From Actinomycetota bacterium (GTDB lineage: Bacteria > Actinomycetota > Actinomycetes > Nanopelagicales > Nanopelagicaceae), in contig WLQV01000073.1 in assembly GCA_009697555.1 (NCBI GenBank), positions 1 to 5,894 of the forward strand: 5,894 bases of DNA, written 5' to 3'. Position 1 is the first letter of the stretch; the number at the start of each line of letters is the position of its first letter. Made by a program: the position numbers and the translations under genes. Shown here one piece after another: positions 1 to 5,819 of this stretch. A model generated the notes under the pieces. That model searched no databases. It was not told the DNA's origin and saw only the letters and a program-made list of their open reading frames with translations.

Positions 1-194
<194 letters not shown>

Positions 195-1460
195 CTAGTA
201 GCGGTTGGAATTGCCGAGGTCGTAGGCGGTTTCAGCGTGATAAGTGGTGTCTAGGCCAGTGAGTTCATCATCGCGATAGGCACGGAAACCAATTGTTTTG
301 GAGATTACCTTTGCGATCAGCCAGGTAGCGCAGAAGGAGAAGAGCGCTGTTGCAATGATTGCGATGGTTTGTTTTTCAAGAAGTGCAAAAGAACCATTAG
401 TAAAGAGTCCATCGCCACCTGCAGCGTTGGCAGCTTTAGTTCCGATCAATCCAATAGCGAGCATTCCAAGAATGCCGCCGACGCCGTGAACTCCAACCAC
501 ATCGAGGGAATCGTCGTAACCCATCTTGTATTTGCGAGTAACGGCAAGAAGTGAAATCACACCGGCAGCAAGTCCGATGAGAAGTGCGCCAAGTGGCGTC
601 ACGAATCCGCAAGCCGGAGTAATTGCAACTGCGCCAGCGATAGCACCAGATGCAACACCAAGTGTGGTTGCTTTCCCATCGCGCTTTCGCTCGTAAGCAA
701 TCCATGACATTGAGGCAGCAGCTGTAGCAATTTGAGTATTGATCATTGCAGTTGCAGCGGTGGCGCCGGCAGAGAGTGCGCTTCCTGCATTAAATCCAAA
801 CCAACCAAACCAGAGCATTCCTGCACCGAGCAGAACAAGTGGCATGTTATGTGGGCGCATTGGATCGCGACGGAAACCATCGCGTGGTCCAAGAACGAGC
901 GCGAGTGCAAGCGCGGCAGCTCCGGAGTTAATTTCAACGACAGTGCCACCGGCAAAATCGAGTGCACCTAGGCGATCGATAATCCAGCCACCCTTGCCAC
1001 CTTGCGATGCGAAAGCCCAGTGTGCAACGGGGATGTAAACCAAGGTAATCCAGACGCCAACGAAAAGCACCCACGCGCTGTATTTAGCGCGATCAGCAAT
1101 TGCACCAGAAAGAAGCGCCACAGTGATGATGGCGAAAGTTAATTGAAACATTGCAAATGCAAGGGTCGGAATTTGGTGATCTGCTGGGCCAAATGTTGTG
1201 TCGAGTGTTTTTGCTAAACCGAGATGATCAAAGCCACCAATTACTCCACCATGATCTTTACCGAATGCGAGGGAGTAGCCGTAGAGAACCCAGATGATTG
1301 TGGTGACACCAATTGCTGCAAATGACATCATCATGATGTTGAGCGTGCTCTTTGCGCGAACCATGCCGCCGTAGAAGATGGCAAGACCCGGTGTCATAAA
1401 GAGAACGAGTGCAGCTGCTGCTAGCACCCAAGCGGTATCACCGGCATTGATCGTCTGCAT
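195..1460 (-). CDS. amt: Ammonium transporter (Amt/MEP family)
   Basis: This 421-residue inner-membrane protein has the usual length and about 11 hydrophobic segments of a trimeric Amt channel carrying ammonium into the cell. Visible family landmarks, aligned by eye to E. coli AmtB, are Trp148 in YIPVAHW (AmtB W148), Asp168 in DFAGGTVV (D160), Trp220, Phe223 and Ser227 in GWFGFNAGS (W212, F215, S219), and His325 in GVHGVGG (H318). The first pore histidine of AmtB (H168) is replaced by Glu176 in VVEINSG. The cytoplasmic tail from about residue 391 ends in a GLDTTYHAETAYDL-type motif, the part that communicates with PII. No separate signal peptide is evident. The ATG has a strong AAGGAG ribosome site inside the 3' end of ppa, 2 nt upstream of the gene boundary. 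The PII gene follows after 12 nt. The family assignment is very secure; transport selectivity is inferred. Confidence 0.97.
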   Translation of the reverse strand: MQTINAGDTAWVLAAAALVLFMTPGLAIFYGGMVRAKSTLNIMMMSFAAIGVTTIIWVLYGYSLAFGKDHGGVIGGFDHLGLAKTLDTTFGPADHQIPTLAFAMFQLTFAIITVALLSGAIADRAKYSAWVLFVGVWITLVYIPVAHWAFASQGGKGGWIIDRLGALDFAGGTVVEINSGAAALALALVLGPRDGFRRDPMRPHNMPLVLLGAGMLWFGWFGFNAGSALSAGATAATAMINTQIATAAASMSWIAYERKRDGKATTLGVASGAIAGAVAITPACGFVTPLGALLIGLAAGVISLLAVTRKYKMGYDDSLDVVGVHGVGGILGMLAIGLIGTKAANAAGGDGLFTNGSFALLEKQTIAIIATALFSFCATWLIAKVISKTIGFRAYRDDELTGLDTTYHAETAYDLGNSNRY

Positions 1461-1462
1461 TT

Positions 1463-1948
1463 TTAATGAGTCTCCTTATAACGTGCGTAGGATGCATTAA
1501 TTTCTAGTTCTGCTGCTGCGTGGCCAACCCAATCGCCACCATGTACTTCTTTGCCAGGCTCTAGCGTCTTATAGACCTCGAAGAAGTGCTTGATTTCATC
1601 GAGCTCGTAAACAGGAACATCGGCTAGATCTTTGAGATTGTTCTTCCGGATATCACCGGCTGCAACACATAAGAGTTTGTCATCGCCGCCCTTCTCATCG
1701 GTCATGCGAAACATTCCGATAACTCGACAGGAGACAACGCAGCCAGGAAATGTGGGCTCATCCAACATCACGAGCGCATCGAGTGGATCACCATCGTTAG
1801 AGAGGGTGTTCTTCACAAAGCCATAATCATGGGGAAAGCGAGTGGCAGTGAAGAGCATGCGATCGAGGCGGACTTCGCCTGTTAAATGATTGATCTCGTA
1901 CTTGTTGCGTGAGCCTGCTGGGATTTCAACAACAACGTCGAAGATCAT
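1463..1948 (-). CDS. ppa: Inorganic pyrophosphatase, family I
   Basis: This 161-residue soluble cytoplasmic enzyme hydrolyses pyrophosphate to two phosphates, pulling polymerisation and activation reactions forward. The length suits the short bacterial family I enzymes (the mycobacterial one is about 162). Metal and substrate residues are all present by alignment to E. coli: Glu8 (E20), Lys16 (K29), Glu18 (E31), Arg30 (R43), the DGDPLDALV signature with Asp52, Asp54 and Asp57 (D65, D67, D70), Asp84 (D97), Asp89 (D102), Lys91 (K104), and Tyr126-Lys127 (Y141-K142). His21 matches a histidine of the Mycobacterium tuberculosis enzyme, while the second mycobacterial histidine (H86) is Lys86 here. 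The ATG start gives the family's normal N-terminus MIFDVVVEIP; a GGAAG lies very close to the ATG, so the ribosome site is weak. It follows tRNA-His and runs straight into amt. Confidence 0.97.
   Translation of the reverse strand: MIFDVVVEIPAGSRNKYEINHLTGEVRLDRMLFTATRFPHDYGFVKNTLSNDGDPLDALVMLDEPTFPGCVVSCRVIGMFRMTDEKGGDDKLLCVAAGDIRKNNLKDLADVPVYELDEIKHFFEVYKTLEPGKEVHGGDWVGHAAAELEINASYARYKETH
1471..1477 (-). promoter_or_regulatory. Shine-Dalgarno site of amt, inside the ppa coding end
   Basis: Reading the minus strand, AAGGAGA lies here with 10 nt between it and the amt ATG at 1460-1458. It is the best ribosome site on the left arm and fixes the amt start. It lies within the last codons of ppa (stop at 1465-1463), so ribosomes ending ppa pass directly over it, which suggests coupled translation. 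Confidence 0.75.
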
Positions 1949-1995
1949 GGCTTCCGACTCTCTATGAGTGAGGGATCAGGTGTGGGAAGAAAACT

Positions 1996-2072
1996 TGGGG
2001 TGAACGACGGGGCTCGAACCCGCGACATCTCGGACCACAACCGAGTGCTCTACCAGCTGAGCTACGCCCACC
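1996..2072 (-). tRNA. tRNA-His (anticodon GTG), CCA encoded
   Basis: The minus strand folds as a complete cloverleaf. The acceptor stem is GTGGGCG (2071-2065) with CGTTCAC (2006-2000), including two G-T wobbles. The D arm is GCTC/GAGC. The anticodon stem CTCGG/CCGAG closes the loop TTGTGGT with anticodon GTG. The T arm is GCGGG-TTCGAAC-CCCGT. A G at 2072 can act as the extra G-1 typical of tRNA-His, opposite C73 at 1999. The CCA end is encoded at 1998-1996. It starts 23 nt after the stop of orn on the same strand, with no terminator visible between, so orn and the tRNA may share a transcript from which RNases release the tRNA. Confidence 0.96.
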
Positions 2073-2095
2073 ATGTGCTGGCCAATAGTACCTGT

Positions 2096-2671
2096 TTATT
2101 TACCGCTATCGCCGTCCTTACTTGGCGCGGTAAAAATGACGCTGCGGTAGTACTTCAACTCTGCGATGGAATCTTGAATATCCCCGAGTGCGCGGTGATT
2201 GCCGGTCTTGGCAGGGGCGGCGAAATACTCGCGGGGATACCAGCGACGGGCCAACTCCTTAATAGAGGAGACATCAACGCTGCGATAGTGCAGGAAAGAA
2301 TTCAGTGCGGGTAGATCGCGTTGGATGAAGTTGCGATCCCAACCGACAGTATTTCCAGCAAGTGGAGATTTACCTGCTTCAACGCCACTTGCTTTGAGAT
2401 AGTCGATGATTAATTCTTCGGCTTGCGAGAGTGATTTTCCATTGGGGATCTCAGTGATGAGTCCGGAGTTGGTATGCATCTGTGTGACAAAGTCATTCAT
2501 GCCAGCGATCTTTGAATCCTCCACTTTGATGACAACATCCACACCTTCACCAATCAGATTGAGCTCGGAGTCGGTTACGAGGACTGCGATTTCAACGAGC
2601 GAGTCATTGACGATGTCGAGCCCGGTCATCTCGCAATCGATCCAGATGAGGTAGGGATTCTCGATAGGCAC
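2096..2671 (-). CDS. orn: Oligoribonuclease (DEDDh 3'-5' exoribonuclease)
   Basis: This 191-residue cytoplasmic nuclease matches Orn, which degrades 2-5-nt RNA fragments left by other RNases and, in species using cyclic di-GMP, finishes pGpG breakdown. The DEDDh catalytic set is visible: Asp12 and Glu14 in WIDCEMTGLD, Asp112 in GNTVGWDRNFI, and His159 and Asp164 in NHRALGDI. Length is slightly above the usual 180-190, owing to a short polar tail (TAPSKDGDSGK) that is likely disordered. The start is GTG at 2671-2669, preceded by AAGGTGG on the minus strand; the N-terminus MPIENPYLIWIDCEMTG fits the family, and a nearby ATG further upstream is out of frame. The gene is divergent from pstC across 124 bp and is followed by tRNA-His. 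Confidence 0.96.
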   Translation of the reverse strand: MPIENPYLIWIDCEMTGLDIVNDSLVEIAVLVTDSELNLIGEGVDVVIKVEDSKIAGMNDFVTQMHTNSGLITEIPNGKSLSQAEELIIDYLKASGVEAGKSPLAGNTVGWDRNFIQRDLPALNSFLHYRSVDVSSIKELARRWYPREYFAAPAKTGNHRALGDIQDSIAELKYYRSVIFTAPSKDGDSGK

Positions 2672-2700
2672 GGCGCCACCTTAACGGCATAACGGGAAAG

Positions 2701-2725
2701 AATCACGCTCTGCGAAGGCGTGATT
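2701..2725. repeat. 8-bp inverted repeat in the orn-pstC divergent region
   Basis: AATCACGC (2701-2708) and GCGTGATT (2718-2725) are perfect inverted copies separated by 9 nt. The dyad lies 30-54 nt upstream of the orn start and 71-95 nt upstream of pstC. Neither strand has a T-run after the second arm, and the site sits between gene starts, so it is not a terminator. It could be an operator for a dimeric regulator or a hairpin in a 5' leader. Its right arm overlaps the first PHO-type repeat by 2 nt. The repeat itself is certain; function is inference. Confidence 0.5.
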
Positions 2726-2767
2726 TCACTCCTCGTTCACCTTCCCGTAACCAAGTTTCCACTCAAA
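2724..2767 (+). promoter_or_regulatory. Putative PHO box (PhoP site) upstream of pstC
   Basis: Four related 7-mers start exactly 11 nt apart: TTTCACT (2724), GTTCACC (2735), CGTAACC (2746) and TTCCACT (2757). The A and C at positions 5 and 6 are the same in all four, and the second is a perfect match to the GTTCAYY core. Actinobacterial PhoP is known to bind direct repeat units of 11 nt with this core, and pst genes are its standard targets. The array ends 29 nt before the pstC GTG, where an activator of that promoter could sit. No convincing -10 hexamer could be picked. Confidence 0.62.
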
Positions 2768-2795
2768 GAGCGGCTCGAAATAGCAGGATCGCCTT

Positions 2796-3797
2796 GTGTC
2801 ACAGGATGTAATGCCCAGCGCTACTGGGCTGCCGCAGCGTCGAGAGCTGACGACCAAACCGCGTTTCTCAGACAAAGTTTTTCGAGGAATTGTTACAACC
2901 GGCGGACTTTCATCGCTTCTCTTGCTCGGATTAATTTTCGCATTCCTTGCTTATCAAGGTTTCTCTATTTTGAAGATGGAGAAATTTAGTTTCATCACAG
3001 GAAGTCAGTGGCAAGTTGTTCTCAATGATTCAGGTGCAATAGATAAGGCAAATACCGCATTCGGTATCGCACCAATGTTGGTGGGAACAATTCTCTGCGC
3101 CATCATCGCGCTGGTAGTTGCGGTTCCGGTCTCGGTATTGGCTGCGCTCTTTCTTACCTTTTATGCACCACCTGCACTCAAGCGTTTTCTCGTTGCCATC
3201 ATCGATCTCATGGCAGCCTTTCCATCAATTCTCTTTGGTTTATGGGGATTCTTTATTCTGATGCCGAGTGCTGAGTATTGGGCGAAACTTTTACATAAAT
3301 ACTTTGGTTGGTTTCCTGCCTTCAAGATGGAAGTACCCATCTTTACGCGCTCGCCCTTTGTTGCAGGTGTCGTACTTGCGATAATGGTGATTCCGATTGT
3401 GACTTCTATTTCGCGTGAAGTATTTGCGCAGACTCCGCTCGATCGCGTGCAAGCAGCTTATGCGCTCGGTGCATCACGATGGTCGATGATCCGCGCCGTT
3501 GTTTTGCCATACGGACGCAGCGGCGTTGTGGGCGGTGCAATGCTTGGTCTTGGTCGCGCAATGGGCGAGACGGTTGCGGTCTACACCGTTCTTAACATCG
3601 TTTACCAAGTCAATTGGCATGTATTAGTTGGAGCCGGTGGCAGCGTTGCATCGATGATTTTGTTGAAATTTGGCGAGGCTGGTGCGCAAGAAGTCAAGGC
3701 GCTTATGGCAGCAGGACTCGTGCTCTTCTTGCTGACTCTGATTGTGAACTCAATTGCTAATGCGATTGTTGCAAAGTCTGGCGGTAAGGGTCGATGA
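2796..3797 (+). CDS. pstC: Phosphate ABC transporter permease PstC
   Basis: This 333-residue inner-membrane protein forms, with PstA, the membrane channel of the high-affinity phosphate importer PstSCAB. A cytoplasmic N-terminus of about 30 residues is followed by a first membrane segment (about 36-56), a periplasmic stretch, then the permease core with segments near 95-122, 130-156, 187-205, 243-270 and 300-324. The ABC-binding EAA loop is at about 208-238 (EVFAQTPLDRVQAAYALGAS onward, ending VVLP). GRAMGET at 253-259 carries the Arg and Glu typical of phosphate permeases. The GTG start has AGGA 7 nt upstream; an in-frame ATG at 2811 also has AGGA (4 nt away), so the protein could be 5 residues shorter. 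It is the first gene of pstCAB, is preceded by PHO-type repeats, and has no pstS upstream. Confidence 0.96.
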   Translation: MSQDVMPSATGLPQRRELTTKPRFSDKVFRGIVTTGGLSSLLLLGLIFAFLAYQGFSILKMEKFSFITGSQWQVVLNDSGAIDKANTAFGIAPMLVGTILCAIIALVVAVPVSVLAALFLTFYAPPALKRFLVAIIDLMAAFPSILFGLWGFFILMPSAEYWAKLLHKYFGWFPAFKMEVPIFTRSPFVAGVVLAIMVIPIVTSISREVFAQTPLDRVQAAYALGASRWSMIRAVVLPYGRSGVVGGAMLGLGRAMGETVAVYTVLNIVYQVNWHVLVGAGGSVASMILLKFGEAGAQEVKALMAAGLVLFLLTLIVNSIANAIVAKSGGKGR

Positions 3798-4834
3798 CAA
3801 TTACAACAGTCAAGCCAACAAAGCCATGGATGGCACGTCCGGCTCAGCGGCTACAGAGCCTAGGCGTCTTTTTAGCAGCAATTGCAATCTCTTACTTTGT
3901 AGTGCAGATCTCCGACTTCAAAGGCAAGCTCGCCTATCTCACCGTCTTCTTCTTGGCCTTCATGGTTCTCGATTTTATTTATCAATACCTGACTCTAAGT
4001 AAATCAGCTGCAAAGGATGCAATTGCTCGCGCAGTTATTGCCTTTGGAATGGCAGTTGTTGTCTTTCCGATTTTCAGTATTTTGGTAACAGTATTTCTAA
4101 GAGGCTACAAAGGCTTGCACTTCTCACTCTTTTCGCTGGATATGCGCGCGGCAAGTATGAATGATCCGATCGGAGCTGGTGGATTACAGCATGCGCTAGT
4201 TGGCACCTTCTTAATGGTGGCAATTGCACTTGTTATTAGCGTGCCTCTAGGAATTCTTACCGCGCTCTACCTCACTGAAATTCGTGGCCGTTTCACAAAG
4301 CCGATCGCTTTCTTAGTACAAGCAATGTCGGGTGTGCCATCAATTGTCGCTGGTCTCTTTATTCTTTCGGCACTGATTTACACAGTGACGCGGGCCTACT
4401 CGGGAATTATGGGATCCCTTGCGCTAAGTATTTTGATGATTCCAACAATTGCGCGAACTTCAGAGGAAGTTCTCTTGCTGATTCCCTCGGATTTACGTGA
4501 AGCGGGCGTTGCACTTGGTGGCACACAATGGCGCACTGTTGCACTCGTTGTGGTTCCTGCCGCAAAGAGCGGATTAGTGACTGCGATGATCCTTGGTATT
4601 GCACGTGTTGCTGGTGAGACTGCGCCATTACTTCTTGTTGCAGGTGGTTCGGATCAGACCAACCTCAATCCATTCAATGGACCGATGGCATCACTTCCTT
4701 ATTACGTGTGGAAGGCCTACTCATTCGGCACAGCAGAGAGTGTTACCCGCGCATGGGCTGGAATCTTGGTTCTCCTTATTATCGTTTTAATTCTTTTCAC
4801 AACTGCCCGTTTTCTTAGCGGACGTAAGGGATAA
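3794..4834 (+). CDS. pstA: Phosphate ABC transporter permease PstA
   Basis: This is the partner permease of PstC in the phosphate importer. At 346 residues it is longer than the roughly 290-300 of proteobacterial PstA because of an N-terminal extension with two hydrophobic segments (about 22-38 and 46-66) before the usual core, an arrangement I recall from Streptomyces-type PstA. The core has membrane segments near 79-102, 132-160, 170-197, 205-219, 259-283 and 322-338. The EAA loop that contacts PstB is at about 224-255 ([20 protein letters not shown] onward, ending VVVP), and ARVAGET at 270-276 is the permease Arg/Glu motif. Its ATG overlaps the pstC stop in an ATGA junction, which indicates translational coupling and equal dosage of the two subunits. 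pstB begins 2 nt after its stop. Confidence 0.96.
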   Translation: MTITTVKPTKPWMARPAQRLQSLGVFLAAIAISYFVVQISDFKGKLAYLTVFFLAFMVLDFIYQYLTLSKSAAKDAIARAVIAFGMAVVVFPIFSILVTVFLRGYKGLHFSLFSLDMRAASMNDPIGAGGLQHALVGTFLMVAIALVISVPLGILTALYLTEIRGRFTKPIAFLVQAMSGVPSIVAGLFILSALIYTVTRAYSGIMGSLALSILMIPTIARTSEEVLLLIPSDLREAGVALGGTQWRTVALVVVPAAKSGLVTAMILGIARVAGETAPLLLVAGGSDQTNLNPFNGPMASLPYYVWKAYSFGTAESVTRAWAGILVLLIIVLILFTTARFLSGRKG

Positions 4835-4836
4835 AC

Positions 4837-5712
4837 ATGGTCAATCCAGAAGAAGGCGAGAAAGATATGTCAACGGTTACTCCTTCATCACTGTCGAGTG
4901 TGGCAAGTGCTTCGGGCAAGGTGCGCACACCTGGCACAACAGCGCTCGGAGTTGGTCTAGAAGCGCGCGGCATTCATGCTTGGTTTGGACAGAAGCATGT
5001 ACTCAATGACATCTCATTAGATTTCTGGTCCGGAACAGTTACTGCGTTGATCGGTCCATCTGGTTGCGGAAAGTCCACATTTATTCGCACACTCAATCGC
5101 ATGCACGAATTCATTCCAGGGGCTGCAATGGCAGGTCAGGTTCTGCTCGATGGCAAAGATATTTATGAATCAGGCACTGATGTCACCAAGATCCGCCTCA
5201 AAGTCGGCATGGTCTTCCAGAAGCCAAATCCATTCCCATCGATGACTATTGCCGAGAATGTTTTAGCAGGATTGAAATTAGCCCAACTCAAAGTTGAGAA
5301 TAAAGATGATCTATTAGAGGAGTGCTTAGAGCGCGCTGGTCTGTGGAGCGAAGTGAAAGACCGTCTCTCCGCTTATGGTGGATCACTCTCTGGCGGACAG
5401 CAGCAGCGCCTCTGTATCGCGCGTTCACTCGCTGTGCGACCACAAGTTCTTCTCATGGATGAGCCTTGCTCCGCACTTGATCCTGGTTCAACCTTGCGTA
5501 TTGAAGAGACAATTTCTCAGCTCTCTTCATCGATGACAATCATCATCGTGACTCACAACATGCAGCAAGCAGCGCGAGTTTCGGATTACACCGCCTTCTT
5601 CCTCTCTGATGGCGGCCCCGGCTCAATGGTGGAGGTTGGCCCAACAGGGGAGATCTTCTCTCGGCCAAAAGATAAGCGCACTGAGAACTATGTGACTGGG
5701 CGTTTTGGTTAA
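4837..5712 (+). CDS. pstB: Phosphate ABC transporter ATP-binding protein PstB
   Basis: This cytoplasmic ATPase powers the PstC-PstA channel. All ABC motifs are intact: Walker [10 protein letters not shown] (73-81), Q-loop Gln128 in VFQKPNPFP (the PNPFP stretch is typical of PstB), signature LSGGQQQR (184-191), Walker B VLLMDEP (204-210) with catalytic Glu209, D-loop SALD (212-215) and switch His240. The 291 residues exceed the usual 250-260 because of about 40 N-terminal residues, Ser/Thr/Ala-rich and probably disordered, before the fold starts at [11 protein letters not shown]. Two starts are plausible: the ATG at 4837 with AAGGG 6 nt upstream, 2 nt after pstA, and the ATG at 4867 (Met11, MSTVTPSS) with AAGGCGAG about 6 nt upstream. 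The first is given here because of its tight operon spacing. No phoU follows immediately. Confidence 0.96.
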   Translation: MVNPEEGEKDMSTVTPSSLSSVASASGKVRTPGTTALGVGLEARGIHAWFGQKHVLNDISLDFWSGTVTALIGPSGCGKSTFIRTLNRMHEFIPGAAMAGQVLLDGKDIYESGTDVTKIRLKVGMVFQKPNPFPSMTIAENVLAGLKLAQLKVENKDDLLEECLERAGLWSEVKDRLSAYGGSLSGGQQQRLCIARSLAVRPQVLLMDEPCSALDPGSTLRIEETISQLSSSMTIIIVTHNMQQAARVSDYTAFFLSDGGPGSMVEVGPTGEIFSRPKDKRTENYVTGRFG

Positions 5713-5725
5713 CCAACTGTTCACT
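5709..5725 (+). promoter_or_regulatory. Weak PHO-type repeat pair after pstB
   Basis: GTTAACC (5709-5715, overlapping the pstB stop) and GTTCACT (5719-5725) resemble the GTTCACC units in front of pstC. They are 10 nt apart instead of 11, and the following 11-nt step (TGTAAGT at 5730) matches poorly. It may be a PhoP site for the downstream secreted protein, but the evidence is much thinner than at pstC. Confidence 0.3.
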
Positions 5726-5757
5726 TATCTGTAAGTCAGCGTTTCGCAATTTCGCCC

Positions 5758-5771
5758 CACCTGTACAGGTG
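5758..5771. repeat. 14-bp perfect palindrome CACCTGTACAGGTG
   Basis: The sequence equals its own reverse complement with no spacer. It lies in the 107-bp gap between pstB and the secreted protein gene, 48 nt before that gene's ATG. As RNA it could make only a 5-bp stem with a 4-nt loop and has no T-run after it, so it is a poor terminator and looks more like an operator for a dimeric DNA-binding protein. The regulator is unknown. Confidence 0.45.
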
Positions 5772-5807
5772 CTCTTCATAGGTTTGCCCTGTAAGTAAAT
5801 CATCTAT

Positions 5808-5816
5808 GAGGGGAAG
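5808..5816 (+). promoter_or_regulatory. Shine-Dalgarno site of the right-edge gene
   Basis: GAGGGGAAG lies 3 nt upstream of the ATG at 5820, with its GAGG part at a spacing of about 8 nt. This purine-rich site supports a real start there and suggests strong translation, as expected for an abundant secreted binding protein. Confidence 0.65.
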
Positions 5817-5819
5817 TTC

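Noticed and set aside
436..967. Minus-strand open frames of 89 and 74 codons in other frames of amt
   Set aside because: They overlap intact amt in shifted frames and have compositions rich in Arg/Trp/Cys or otherwise unlike real proteins.
298..1038. Several plus-strand open frames of 61-99 codons
   Set aside because: All lie antisense to amt, have no ribosome sites and show no recognisable protein features; amt is complete and conserved on the other strand.
1964..2314. Plus-strand open frame of 116 codons crossing the tRNA and the end of orn
   Set aside because: Its middle reads RTRDISDHNRVLYQLSYA, the familiar false peptide from translating a tRNA antisense strand; the rest is antisense to orn.
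2406..2654. Plus-strand open frame of 82 codons
   Set aside because: Antisense to the conserved catalytic core of orn; Ser/Thr-rich shadow translation.
2701..2725. Inverted repeat as a terminator
   Set aside because: It sits between two divergent gene starts and neither strand has a T-tract after the second arm.
2720..2989. Plus-strand open frame of 89 codons starting inside the PHO-type array
   Set aside because: It overlaps pstC in another frame and would put coding sequence through the regulatory repeats; no family resemblance.
3754..4002. Plus-strand open frame of 82 codons across the pstC-pstA junction
   Set aside because: Out-of-frame shadow; the ATGA overlap of pstC and pstA explains the junction.
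5758..5771. Palindrome as a rho-independent terminator for pstCAB
   Set aside because: The stem would be only 5 bp and is followed by CTCTTCATAGG, not a T-run.
5543..5803. Minus-strand open frame of 86 codons over the pstB end
   Set aside because: Antisense to the pstB H-loop region and running through the intergenic palindrome; Arg-rich composition and no ribosome site.
5784..5810. TTGCCC and TATGAG as a -35/-10 promoter
   Set aside because: The 15-bp spacer is short and the -10 would overlap the ribosome site, leaving almost no leader; not convincing.
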